Origin: Lineus longissimus
Taxonomy: Eukaryota > Nemertea > Pilidiophora > Heteronemertea > Lineidae
Direction: 5' to 3'
Length of the DNA stretch: 64,000 nt
NCBI RefSeq assembly: GCF_910592395.1
Contig: NC_088323.1
Location: 680,001-744,000, forward strand
The notes beneath the pieces were generated by a model, which searched no databases, was not told where the DNA came from, and saw only the letters and a list, made by a program, of their open reading frames with translations. Positions 35,801 to 49,257 of this stretch are shown in pieces (the first letter of the stretch is position 1; every line of letters starts with the position of its first letter). A program made the position numbers and the translations under genes.

Positions 35801-36936
35801 CCAACAGTTCGTCTACAAAGGACAGGTTATGTTTACCTAAAGGAGGCACCATTATTAGAAATCACAAGGTTTTGTAGCAAATGCTCAGCAACATACTAAT
35901 TTAAGTATTTTAAGTTTGTAGGGGAAGATATCAAAATCTGATGCAATCCCGGGTAATCGCTAGCTTTTCAGTCTTGGAGGGCATAACACCTATTTCGGCT
36001 TTTTTTAAGGCAAAAAACTGAGGCACAAATCTGTTTGAAACAGAATGCTGAGAGGGATTGACCTCCAACTTCCTTCCGCTTGATCGCTTACACGCTGTGG
36101 AATCAGAAAGACGACCATTCCATATGACAGTCAAGATTTGTACCGTTAACAGTTCTCTTATACAGATTACCCAATGAGCAACCAGGCTCTCGTTTTCTAC
36201 CTGGAATGCCACCCTCGCAATCAATTAGATGGCATTAGCTTTACTAAACTGGCATAAAACCAGGATCGACCGTACAATAAAAAAGCAAACACAATAACTT
36301 TTCTTGCTATCGGCGAAGATTTTAGCAAATGCATCAAAACAACGAAGATGACCTGATTTTTCCAATTTTTCCTCGATGCTTCCTTAAAAATTTGTCTTTC
36401 TCATGACTATTGCGAGACCACTTAATTTATTTCTCTTTCTGTATTTATCTGCTATTGCCCCCCAGGAGAACTGACTTCCCGATCTCAGATTTCATGCCCT
36501 CATTGTGTTGGCTTTCTGAATACGAGACCCTCTCTTCCTGAGATAAGTAAGATCTGCAGCAGATGATCAATTACCGGCACAGCAATCGTCAACTTCTACA
36601 AACGAACAAGGTCCGATTGTTTCGCGATATCAAAAATAAGACTGTCATCCTTCGGGAAATAATGGAGTAGGATTAACATCCTTTATCTGCACATATCCGA
36701 TGTTGTCAGAAAAAAACTTTCACATCAGGCAATTTGTGTCATTGTCCATTGAGGAGTGACAAAATAAGAGAGATAAAGTGTTTCTGTCATGCTCGAACTA
36801 ACACCTCGGCGCAAAGCTCTCTTGATTATCATCATAACACCACGGACAGTGGCTATCATGAGAATCCATATGAACACTTTTGTACAGGCAGTTACTATCA
36901 TTTGAAAGCTAATAAACTGCGTTTTACTAACGTTTT
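32870..36936. other. No gene recognised
   Basis: AT-rich sequence with only short overlapping frames. No mobile element, RNA gene or tandem array was recognised. Confidence 0.45.
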
Positions 36937-37045
36937 TTGAGTCCAAATATTTCTTTCACTTGTTTTTTTCCGGTCAAAATGAAGAAACATCATCAGCCCG
37001 AAAAAAAATTTTGGCTTTGAAAATTTTTCAGAATTTTAAGCAGAC
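36937..37045 (+). repeat. Dispersed ~110-bp repeat, copy 3
   Basis: Begins TTGAGTCCAAATATTTCTTT, has AAACATCATCAGCCCGAAAA and ends AATTTTTCAGAATTTTAAGC. It pairs most closely with copy 4. Confidence 0.85.
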
Positions 37046-40000
37046 ATAAGGTGGGAAAAGTTCAAAGAAGCTTTTTTCTCAGTCACGTGAAAATTTTGTG
37101 TCTGAATCGAAGACGTCTCAGGTGGCTGCCAGTTTATTAGAAAAAAACAACAAGGATTGGTAAAGCTACGTCACAATCCAAACATGTGTGATTATGCTGT
37201 CGGTTTTGGTTAGAAATCAGAATTACAAATTTGCGCTGAACTGAATCATGCGGCAAATTATTTAAGCCATTTGAGAAAGCATTTGTTTGACGTTTGAGTT
37301 TCACAAAAATACAGGATTGCAACTTTACCATGAAGAGAGCAAAAGGTTCACTTCCCTGTTGAACTTCAATCTTGTATTGCTTGAGATGTGAACAAAAGAA
37401 CAACTGTTTCTGCAGCTGTTCCAAGGTACTGGCTTTTGCCGAAGGAAGGGACCCATTTCCAACATTCTCCTCGGAAGGACAGAAGATTCCCTACCTGTCA
37501 TCAAAGACGACTATATGCCTAAATAGTGAGTCAACTGTTTCAGGGCACAAATTTACGCGAATCGCAAAGATAAAAAGGTTAGAATATTTGGTGGTTAACA
37601 GTATGCTACAGGTTGAGGTTCAGCAGATCCCTTCGAGAAGATGACAAGCAGGTGACTTCTAAGGTGTATAATCCCCCATGATGGCAGGCAGGGAAATCAC
37701 CTGCCCTTGTCGGGAGAAAGCTGGCACTTAATTTCCTTACCCAAAGCTGCTACAATGCGTGCAGCTGCAATCATCCTGGGCCTTACCTGTCAACGATCCA
37801 CATCACTCATTATTGAATCCTAGACCGCAACACTCAAAGATGCAGGATGGACGCAAACAAGATATAAGACAGTCCACTGCAGGTTTAAAGGCAAAGCTAG
37901 GACCGGGAACTCATTTCCTTAGCCGAAGATGTGGCAGTCGAAGCAGCTGAAATGTCTTGGTTCTAAGCTTGTGCTTCTTTGCTGTTATTCTGACCATGCT
38001 AAGGTCCAATCTTAGAAACTAGAATCAAAGAAACCCCACGAGTTGCAATAGCAGAAATTCTAGGCGCGACATGGTCCAATGCATATTGACCCGAAGACGA
38101 ACTTGCAAGAATTACCGCCTTCTGCAGGACTTGACCTTGCCCTCGTCTACAAATGGGGACAGATTGATAATCAAGCAAACACAGAGAATCTTACAGGCCC
38201 TGATGCAAAACTGATCAATGACCATAAGCAAACAGATTTTCCAATCGCGAGTACTGAAATACCCACTGGCTATGCCATTTTACTGGTGTGCAATAGCTAA
38301 AACAAAGGGCCTTATTCGTCTCATCTGATTAGTGATGCTTTCATCAAAGTGACCTCCATCTCGGTAAACAGTTATCAGGCTGCGTATACAGTGAGATGGT
38401 ACTGACAATGACAATGCCTTCAGGTGACCGATGTGCTATTTATCGGGTCCGCTTACAGTAATTATAAGACAAAGGTAGTATTATTAGCAAGACAAGCACA
38501 ACTTGGCTCAGGGTATTTGGGGTGAGCAGTTGGGTTAATATCAGAGCTCTTCGATCGATTCGGTTGGTTCTTGCGAGAACATTCACTCTTCGTTATTAGG
38601 CAAATATATGCAGCACTTAGGTTATACCGCACTTAATACTACGAAAGCAAGTGGGAGCAGACAGTGATGAATTTGCTCCAATTTTTCTCAAATGATGTTA
38701 CGTTCTCAAAATATGTTTAAGCAGAACGACCTCTTTTTGAGAGGTGCAGAGAGCCCACATGGTCTCCTTTTAACCTCTAATTATTGCTAATAATTGAAAG
38801 AAAATATAATGTTTACACAGGCGAGTCAAGTTTTGCCAATTGTCCATCTATTTGCGGATAATAACTTAGGCATATTACTCACTCTCAGTCACTATTACTT
38901 GCAAAGATATTTTCTCATTAGTCTGTAGCCTAAAGAGCTCAATTTCCTGATGACAGCCATAGAACTGAAACTGGAATCGAAATAATTGATGATGTTTTTA
39001 ATGGATATCTCATCTGGGAATTACTTCAATTTATGGGAATAACTTCAATTTATATCGACAGATTACAAGTCTGGAACCAAGTAGGTCAATGATCAGATAT
39101 CTGTCTGACGAGGAAAAAAAATTGTTTTCAAAACATGTATATCAGTAGCACAATCAATACGATAACCTTTACTGAAGAAGCCAATCAGTTTCATGAAAAA
39201 CCCGCCATACCCACATTATGTATTCACAACATTTCTGAAGGTCTTGAGGTGCAGATGCGAAACTCCCCGTTCTTGAATTCAGGAAGTGTTAGAATGGCCA
39301 TTAATTGATAAGGGACCGATGTCTAAGGTAGATCTCTTTTATTTGCGTTGAATCAGTAACCCGCAATCACGATCAGAACCTAGGTTTGAGAAGGTCCACC
39401 ATCAATTCGATGGTGCACATCGCCGAGGGGTTGGAAATCCTCAAGTCAGGCGACGACTGTCTGAGCAGTAATTGATAAGGGACCCCAAGACACCTGTCGG
39501 CGGATATAATTCATTTGTTATCAGGGTAAAGGAAGTCCGTATCAGTCTGAGAAGCAACCAACCTGTTTATGGAGATGGATCAGCTTGATTCAGCGGGTGA
39601 TGGATTGTGATTGGGCGGTGATCGGTCTGATTGTACGTGATGGATAGGGCATGAGGACACAATTGATTTTAGACATGCCAAGACATGTCGAGTCAATCGT
39701 CCAATCTAGTCTACTTGGATGAGATGCAATGTACTTATATCGCTGCCAAGCAGGAATAATCCCCTTATGATTCTAACACTACATTTCCTTCTATTAGGGA
39801 CTAATGGCGGTTGTTAACTGGAACTTACCAAGCATGTGTGTAGAATAGCAAGGGATCAGAAGGTAAAGAGAAATAACAGATTTGTCCACTGCCAATGAAT
39901 AGGACACTAATTTTAAACATAGTTCTCTGAGACAAACGTCTGCCTTCATAATCGGTTCAGAGATAGTCAGTTGGGTTATCGAAACTGAAGACATCCTTTA

Positions 40001-43000
40001 TCCCAAAGTGCCACCACTCTGTCCAAAGCAATTTGTAGGATGTTACATAATGCGGTCAGTAGGTTACCAGCAATTCATTTTATACTACAATACAACCATG
40101 ACTAGGCTGAGAAAGCAGGCAAATTTCTGTCGCAGCACGATATCTGGAACAAACTGTCAACGACAGATTACAAATGCCCCACGTCATCTTATTGGTAGCT
40201 TATTTCCTCTTAGGGATTGTTCAACTTCCTGTCAATGTAGTTTGACTTCCTGTAACACTCAGGTCAGCAACACTATTTTCTTTTACTAATGGCAATGTGG
40301 CTTGCATTATTGATTATGTTGTATCTCAGCCGGTTTTTTTGGTTTTTTTTCAAAAACCTGTAAGTTCGAATTTGGAATAGTGCTCATTCTACGGGCAAAT
40401 TATCACCACCAACACTCTGTTGTTTCTCACTATGCAAACATATCAGAAAGGACGGAGGTCCAAGAACTTGCTAAAATAACATCCCACCGCTGTCCTTGAA
40501 GAGAGACTTGGCCGAACTCCTATCACCACGCCACAGGGTTACATGCCCTTATTAACTCCACAATGACCAACCGTTTCTTTGACTATGTACTCTTGGGACT
40601 GAATCAGCTGATATTGCCCTGAACCGACCATAAATGAGGTTAATGGAGAGAATCTTTTTCTTATTTTACAGAATTTCATGGAGTACTGCAAATCATTTCT
40701 CAGTGTCAGTTACACTGAAAATACCCGAAAGTAGAACCGACGACCAGGGTTAATAAATAAGTCGAGGATTGGGAAAATAATATGATCCTTTCAGGAATTT
40801 GATGCAGTGAGCAAACCCCACTCAGTTCACTACTTTCGTATAATCCCTTACATTGGATTTGTAACTCTCCGAATCGATATGGGTTGTCCATTTTCAAATT
40901 CAAGGATTTACTGCTCCAGATATACTTGATTGGGAACACCGTTTACGAGAAAGCAACCAGGCCGCTTCCCGCCTGAAAAATCATGCATCGTGACAAGGAT
41001 CAAAGGTTTTTTAACAGACCATGATAAAGGTCATCTTGGTCATATTATGAACTACGAATCAGAGATGAAGACACGTTGGTGATAGGGGTAGGGAATTCCA
41101 TGCCATCTGTCAGTCGACTCCACACAGGATTTTATTCAATACCATCTTATCATCATGATGATACTGTCTAGTCTGAAACCGTGATAAGACTCATTAGATA
41201 TGAAAATTGTGGGCACGTCCAAAATGTACCATCAGGTTTCTTGTCCAATGGGCCAAAAGCCTTCATATATCACTATTTCTCTGGCAGATTGAGAGTTTAA
41301 TTAACCATCGTTTAATTACTTTTGTTGCAATATCATGTTTCCTGACATCTCCTTAGATGAAATTGCAGTACCCAGGGCAGTGAACATCTCCAGCCACATG
41401 ACAGTGTCATAAGTCAGGAAAACGACTAAGAATGCAATCAGACATCTTAGGGTCATCCTCAAGGCGTGACTGGTATTGATAACAATCTGTCAGTAAAGTG
41501 CGACTAATTTCATTAACCTTAAGTTAATTGCCATGAATTCATGTCCATGAGATTCCAAGAGAACTTTTCAGAAAAATCATTTCATTTGTCTGATCAGTCT
41601 TTTTGAGATGATGACCCTGCTTTGCTTCTTTAGAAAGTTGCTTTTGTACAGTTGATTAGTTGGAGGAGATGAGAGGATGGGATGGGAGGTGGTTACATGA
41701 CAACCTCATTTTAACAATTGGCAGTCATGTCAGGGTAGGCAGAAGACCGAAGGTTAGGATAATGGGACAGATCTCAAAAACAAATGGATAAACCATTTAG
41801 CACTAACCGCGAGGAAAACAACATGACCTAACAAGATTGGTCAATTTTATTGAGCTTTTATTCCAAAGTTCTATAACTCTGTCTGACAAATGTTGTTAAA
41901 CATTTCAATCTATGAGACTGTCTTAGATATTTCGATTCATGTCTGGGGCAGGGACAAGTAAATTGGAGAAATAAGAAAGAAGATTTCTGGTGGTACCTTT
42001 TACACCAGTGGGAAAATTATCACAACAGCAACCATTTAATCCATTGTGACACCAACATGACCAACAGCTTTGCCTATCGACAGCCTTGACCTTAATGCGA
42101 ACATAAAAAACAAGTTAATAAAAACAGATAATACAGCAACAAAATCGGCAATGACCTGGTGTCATTTTGTTGATGTAAAAAAAATCCGTGTCATGCACGA
42201 TGTAATTGGTCATTGTGTTTTTTATTGATGATGATGTCTCAGTTTATTTGTCTTGAAAAGCCACCAGTGCCAGTCCCTCCAAGCAGACCTAATTTGCCTC
42301 TTCGCCTGAGCCAGAGAAAATTCGTTAATTTTTAATGCCATATTTCATTAACCTTCATCTCCAGAGCAGTTAATCTCACTTTGCCTGCTTGGGACGACGT
42401 GCCAGTATTTACCAAGCTATTAGGTCACAACAGCCTTCCCCGCACAAGAAGAATGCGAACGAACAGATGCAATCACTTTCAAGCATCATCATCCATACTA
42501 TGATATATTGTTTACCAATCATGACACCCAATCAAAATCACTCTTTTCGCCAATGCTTTATGGTACGCATAATTCTCTTTAGTTCGGATATCTAGAATTA
42601 TAGAGATATTACAGAATGATATGAGGGGATGCCATTAACAAAGTAGATAACCAATTTAAAATTCATCACAGCCAAAAAGATGTGATTGGCAAGATTTCTG
42701 AGTCAAGATACAACATTTTATCTCAGTCAGTATTTATATAACTAGGTCCATCTAACAGTTTTCCCCATAGACGTTATTGCTATCAATGTGTCTTCAGTGC
42801 CGAGTGGCAAAAACATGAACATGACCAGCAAAACAGGGAGACAATCATTGGATCCGTTATTGTCCAACTGATCAATAACACTTGTAAAGGAATTAGGATA
42901 AGGCTTTTAATCATCACGTTTTGTCGTTACAAAAGCAGTGCAATTACTTTGTATCTGGACCAGTGGTAGTTGAGATAAATACCAAATCATAAGAAAGGAT

Positions 43001-46000
43001 GATGTGTTGAGTGATGAGGGACCTTTTCTGACGACACGCCTGATTACATTTCTATCAAGGGTATCTTGTTATCTAGTCTCGGTTGTATTCATGTGACAGA
43101 TGAATAGTTTCTGGTTTTGTAAGATGTCACTATGAAGGCCTCAGCTTTTGAATTCACCTACTGGGGAAATTGCAGACACATTCACCCGTCTCTCGTTCAA
43201 ATATACTCTCATCATCATGTGCCCTCATTCCTGACGTGCCCTTTCGCTACCAATCACCCGGCAACCACACTCAACGCATTCTTAAATTCCTGCAGGAAAG
43301 GTTAGAGCCATACCTTTATAGAGGATGTCTCGTTTCTCAGTCTTGTCAGCCCATTAATTAAAGTCTTCAAATCAACATACCAGTAGACGATCAAAATACC
43401 TTTTATAATGCCGTTCTAGTAAGTGCTTCAAGTCTGACCTTGCGACCAAAAAGACGATGATGATCAAATGACAAAACTGATTTCCCTGTCTGTGGTTAAC
43501 GTACCATCATTTCTACATCCAGCTAACAATACTGCTGTCAGTTACTAGCAATTGGTCAAATTTCGTGTCATTATCGATCGATCGTGCCAATATATTCAAT
43601 CACTCTCACATTACCTTTTGCAAGTGATATGACCCAGCAAAGCAATTCATACCATAATTGTGCCACTGACTGTCGACGTAATGGCAATGTCACGGCGGGA
43701 AACAGCCCAGTGTGAAGGAGATATCATGCAACATGTAGTGTACCAGTACTCAATTGCTCAATTAGTCGTGGTCAGTTTCTAATGACCTCTCAAGGTGAGC
43801 TCCGTCAGAACCGCAGTCTCTCAGATTTGGTTGAAAACCAGAGTTTGGCTCTTTGATATTTCAATCTGTAAATGTGAACCCCTGGGCAGAAAAACAATCC
43901 ATAATTCATTTTAAAGCTTTTCTTATTGAAGAATCTTTCAGTCAAATCACTGAAATACATCTGAGGTGAACTCAGTGTTGGAAGTCAACAATGAACATGA
44001 TCAGATGTGCAAGTCTTTGCCTGGTCTCGAAGTTTGAATACTGCAATAAACCAAACACACATACAACAAACACTCCTGCAATTCTTAAATCACTCTTGTC
44101 CTCATTGCTTGAATACTGCTAATATACTGCTCTTATAAATCGGCAAGCAGTCCTAATTATCTTCAAACTCAAACAAGCATCTTATAACATTTAGGGTCTG
44201 ACTGGAATATCAATGTAATCGTGCTATTGTCGAAAATTTCAAACCAACTTTGAACATTGCATCTCGAATGACTTGTACTGATTCACATATCGCGTGTTTG
44301 ATCCTTTATCTCTGGTAATATTGACTGTGAAAACATTTCACAGGTTAAAGGAGGAATAGTTGTCACTTCGATCTAGGTACGGAAACCATATGATACTGTG
44401 ATTGGATGAAGAAGACACTACACGGGTTTATTCAAAATTAAAAGATACGTGTAACTGGTAAAAGCTTTCTGTACAAGTTTAGATGTATATCAGAACACCC
44501 TCTCTCTTGTCTCTCTATTACTAACTTTGGTTATGTTGGCAAGGAAACAAACTGGTGGTGGTCGGAATACCCTTAAGAAAGTCCTCCTACTCAGTAATCA
44601 GCTCAATAACCAAGCTGCAAAATGTTCCATTAAAAGGGGAAAAAAATCTTCACGTTAGCATCTATCTTACTCTAATTGAATTTTGAAGTAACAAATCAGA
44701 GAAGATGTATCACATTTCAATCAAATTAATGGCATAGCCTAGTCGATGTATATTTGCCAACAGCATAACGTCATTCGTTGTGTTGTTTTCGTTATGTAGA
44801 AGATGTGAAAATTCTGTTGAGGCAGGCTCGCTGTGGCAAAAACAACTTCTAACAAGATTCGTAAGCAAATGCATTTGAACTTAAGTAAGGATACAAGATT
44901 ACACTCATGATATGCCAAAAGATCACCAAGACAGTGATCTACAGACCTAAGAATATGATGCTATCGTTGAGCATTTAAAGATGCCAATAATCAGTTAGTG
45001 TTTAAACCCAAAGAGGTAGATAACAGGTGGTCATTACCATTGAGCCGCTGCTTCTTACCGCAAAAAGCCATTATGACAACGTGACGGATACAGTATTAGC
45101 CGTTCTTTTTTCAATCCTTTCTGTTAGTAGATTTGTTGAGTGCGTGACAGGCTACCACACACCCGAAATGATGGTGCAATAATAATGGAGCATCATCATG
45201 CCTTCCATTAAGATGCAGTCTACCTCCGAGGGAGAAGCTTTCCTGCGCACAAAGCCATTAAAAGACACCATGCCTCGCTGGATTTCTCTGTTCATCATGC
45301 AAGCTTTTGTTGTTCTAATCCGGTCATTTTGTAAAGGAAGAGATATTTGATGAGTGCAAGATTATACCGCTGTGTGCGTCACAGTGGTATTCTAGACTTT
45401 GCACGGAAAGAAAATGCTGTCAAAGGCCTCACAAGATAACTCATGGACCTGCCACAGTTGGGCAGCAGTCCTTAAAGAAAGCAGAAGATATATCAGATCA
45501 GGTAACCGCAGTCAAGCAGAAGGTAATAAATGGCCGAGGACCATGAAATAAAAGATATGATAATATCAAAGACTATCTAAAAAAAAACGTGACAAAGTTG
45601 CATAAAACGATATCAACAACGCAGACGACCACATCGAGGGTAACAAAACCTATACATCATCGCTCTCTGCCTCACAAAACACATCTTTCTTTCTCATCAA
45701 CTTCCAATGTCATATCACGCAAAATGGATACGAACATCGATCTTTGCGTATCTATCAACATAGGGAATCTCTTTCCACTTGATTAAGCTGCCAATATTTG
45801 CCAGAAGCCAGAGGCCAGATCAAATCTAGGCCCTCGACTAGAAGTTACTACGAAGCCAAGGGCAAGGAAACATAACAGTGCTTGGTGATGGGATAACATC
45901 CATGAACTGCCACCACAAAGTGAGAATTTGCAAGATTTGTACACATATTGTCCCAAAACATCAACCTTATCTCTCTCTGTCTCCTAAAACAAGTCTGCAT

Positions 46001-48947
46001 ACACCTTTCTCATAAACTGCCCAAATCACATCTTTATTTTTTTCTGCCATATCTTTATATTGTGATTCCTTTTACTCCATTAAGGCCTCGTTACCGAGGT
46101 ACTAATTCAATTCATGTGGAATCTATAAGTGTCAATATTACTAAAACGACAGGCGTTCAGAAAATTTTGAATGATGATATTGTAAATGGTTATTCTGTGT
46201 TCAACCCAGTAGACATTAGCTGAAGGAAAGGATAAACATTAAGATACAAGCTCCAGATAGAGAAACGATTTCTTATGCATTGCTCTTTGGTAGGATGAGA
46301 AAATCGTAAGAACTTTTGTTTTATTTTAGCTTTAGTGGATGACTATCAACCAAATATCACCATCTCTATCATCATTTGAACACTTAGTAAAATTTCCGTT
46401 TCGAAATCGTTTTTGAAATATCATGAACCAAAAACCCTCTTTCCTCCATAACCATCTTGGAAAAGTACAGTAAACAATCGCTTCAAAGCACTTAAACCTT
46501 GAGTCATATGTTTATAAACCTTTGCATCGGTCTTAAAAGTATCCATGAGGCTTACAACAAGATACTTTTTCTACTTCTGATTTTTCAAGTCATGTACTTG
46601 AAATGCTTCCGTCAGCATGGCTAATGGGTATTGATACAACTATTCCAGAGATTACATAGCAGAAAGATTGAATGTTGTATTGGCCTATTTATCTTGAAAC
46701 TCTTTACTCCTTTCCAATACTCTGACATCCCAGACACAGGGATAGAGCTGCAACGATGAGCGTACAGAAGTTTTATTCCACACTTCGGAGCAACATACAA
46801 ATCTAATAATGGACTTAGCCATGGGGTCTCACTTACCACTTCCTGTTTATATTGGATGCGCCACATATGAATGGAAGCAGTCAGAAAGACTCCAGCATAG
46901 GGGTCTAACTGTAGAGGCAGTAGAAACGCAACTCCTTCAATACGTAGAATGTCTCTGACAATAATGTTATAATAGGATATCAATTTAAAGGATGTCTCGT
47001 GCTGTGCAACACGCTAGATACTATTTCTGTCAGCAATTCACAATCGTACACGTGTATTATCTTCATATGATTTAGAAAGTTTGGTCCAAACGTATCTGTG
47101 ACATCATATTCTTAGATGCGGTACAGGGTGTGTGGCATCTGTCATTTCAATCTCTCGAGACATTACATTGTTAACAACATGGAACTAAAAGTCCACTGCA
47201 GGTATCAATATGACCAACAGCAAAAGTATCAAAGAAACCCCACTACTTGGTAAATTGCAGCCAAGAGCCATATCAATGACTAGAAGCATAGGTCGCAACA
47301 GGCACAAATCTTGTGATGCACTTATTTGCCCCAAGCCTTTCAAGTACGAAGGCTTTGCACCTAATTCCAACAGATACCAAAGGTGATATTGGACTTATAG
47401 AGATGTAGCCTACCTCAGGCAATCAGGCACGATGAAGATATATGGACAATGAGGAGTTTTATCAATGACTGGCGGTTGGTAATAATCTTCGTCAGTTCCG
47501 TGATGATTATTACAACCAATGAGGGATGATAAGTCATGGTAGCACTTTGAGACATCATTCAGGAATTTGTGAGGCCAAATTTTGGGAAATTTCGGGTCGT
47601 CTGTGCATCGGTCATTAGACATCAGCAAATGATTTCATTGAACCTCCAATTGAAGTCGAAAGTTGGTTTGTGAACAAAAGAATGTGTTTGATTGGTCCAT
47701 TCGGTTAAATATGCAGCCACATACCCGAGTGAAGTGCTATTCCCTCAAACTCATGATGACTCTGAAGGACATTGATGCAAAAAATCAATCAACAGCACAG
47801 GTTGTCCCTGGTGACACGATGTCAACAAACTACTAATCAATTTCCCACAGGCCCACCTGATCACCAGGAAGCACCAAAAAGGATTAGTTCAGTCAATTAT
47901 ATCGTGGTTTGTAGCATCAGTTGGGGATAATCAGACCTGTTACTATCAGTGATATGCAGGCACTGCGAGATACATTATTGAACAAGACACTGACACATGA
48001 TTCATTATTTGCTGGTTCAATGAGTGTGACAACTGCACTAACATCTATGTTCTGTGGATGAAGTGAAAATTGCCAGGCTTTCTTCCCTCGATCAGTCAAT
48101 ATCTCTCATAGTTTGGTTGCCTGGTTGCCCATATCTTTGGACCACGCCATTTGGCGCCGGGCAAAAACAAAATATTTTGACAACAAGCTAAGCGTATACT
48201 GGGATCGCATGCTAAAAGCTACATCCATCAGTTACTAAAATGAAGGACGAGCTAGTCACGTCAGCGTTCTGTATTGTTTTTTCCGCACCATTGCATAACA
48301 ATCACGTGCAGCGAGATTATCAAAACAAGTCAATATGTCACGACTCTTAATCCTCTCTGGGTGGATACAGCACAATCATCACTTAGAAAACTTCAGCTAT
48401 AGATTTATACTTTTTCCACCATCATCCAACATCCAAAAGAGAAGCATAAATTGTGTTGTTTACATGAGGAATGACATGCCTTGGCATCCAAATGTGATTA
48501 ATCTCAAGCAAATACATCTGGTCAACATAGATTTGACAGTTGTATGATGCATGGGTTTTAAGAGCAGACCGATGCAGATGCATTTGACAATCCATAAGCG
48601 CTCAGTTGCAAAGTTGAGGAATCTAAGCAGCTGGAGATGACTGCTATTCTACAAGTAGTCGTAACAAACACACAATCATCAGTTCGGATTCGATACGGAT
48701 TTATTCGCAGGGGATGGTTGGATTGGTCCGGTGGAGCAATGTAATATACCGACTGATGGGCCCAATAAAGTAAGCAATTAACCCGAACAGTTGCTTTGAG
48801 CATGACAAACAAGGGACAACAGATTTGTTAGATGAACCCAGCACATGCTATCTCAAGTCTGCCGAAACAGAAGATGGGGAAATCTGCCCTGGCGTCCAAT
48901 TATGAATTGTGATTAAGGTTAGAGCCAAATCAAGGATGAAACATTTT
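37046..48947. other. Long stretch with no gene recognised
   Basis: About 12 kb of AT-rich sequence. Frames of 60-120 codons on both strands (for example minus 46621-46983, minus 37137-37424, plus 40008-40289) show no family signature. A TAATTGATAAGGGACC motif occurs twice (39302 and 39470). No tRNA, rRNA or complete mobile element was seen. Small unrecognised exons cannot be excluded by eye. Confidence 0.45.
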
Positions 48948-49052
48948 TTAAGTCCAAATATTTTTTTCACTTTTTTTTTCTGCTCCAAATGAACAAACAT
49001 CATCAGGCCCAAAAAAATTTGCCTTTGAAAATTTTTCAGAATTTTGAACTTA
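48948..49052 (+). repeat. Dispersed ~110-bp repeat, copy 4
   Basis: Begins TTAAGTCCAAATATTTTTTT, core ACAAACATCATCAGGCCCAA, ends TTTTTCAGAATTTTGAACTT. A second partial core (GAGAAACATCATCAGTCCCA) follows at 49083-49106. Confidence 0.85.
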
Positions 49053-49119
49053 GGAAAAAGTTCAACTTTGAAGGATGAAAAGGAGAAACATCATCAGTCC
49101 CAAAGCTGTTATCGCTATC

Positions 49120-49257
49120 GGTCCCTTGAGCCGTGTTCGTTTGCAGTCGAAGTTATAGTGCTAGTAACAAAGCCTGATAGTCACCTCCGAGTATGCTGCG
49201 ATTACCGACGTTTAGCTCTTCGTGATAGAATAAGCTTAGCGTATACTGTTTTATCTT
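49120..49257 (+). pseudogene. Gypsy-type reverse transcriptase scrap
   Basis: The frame reads EVIVLVTKPDSHLRVCCDYR followed by RL, matching the SPVVLVxKxDGxLRxCVDYRxLN signature near the start of Gypsy/Ty3 reverse transcriptases. The frame stops at 49257. No protease, RNase H, integrase or LTR was recognised nearby, so this is an isolated decayed fragment. Confidence 0.6.

Noticed and set aside
36215-36240. Minus-strand KANAI, like the MLH1 PANAIKE motif
   Set aside because: The next codon is a stop and no neighbouring MLH1 residues follow.
42215-42260. FIDDDVSVYL frame, loosely like a reverse-transcriptase catalytic FxDD box
   Set aside because: No surrounding reverse-transcriptase motifs; GATGATGATG is common in this sequence by chance.
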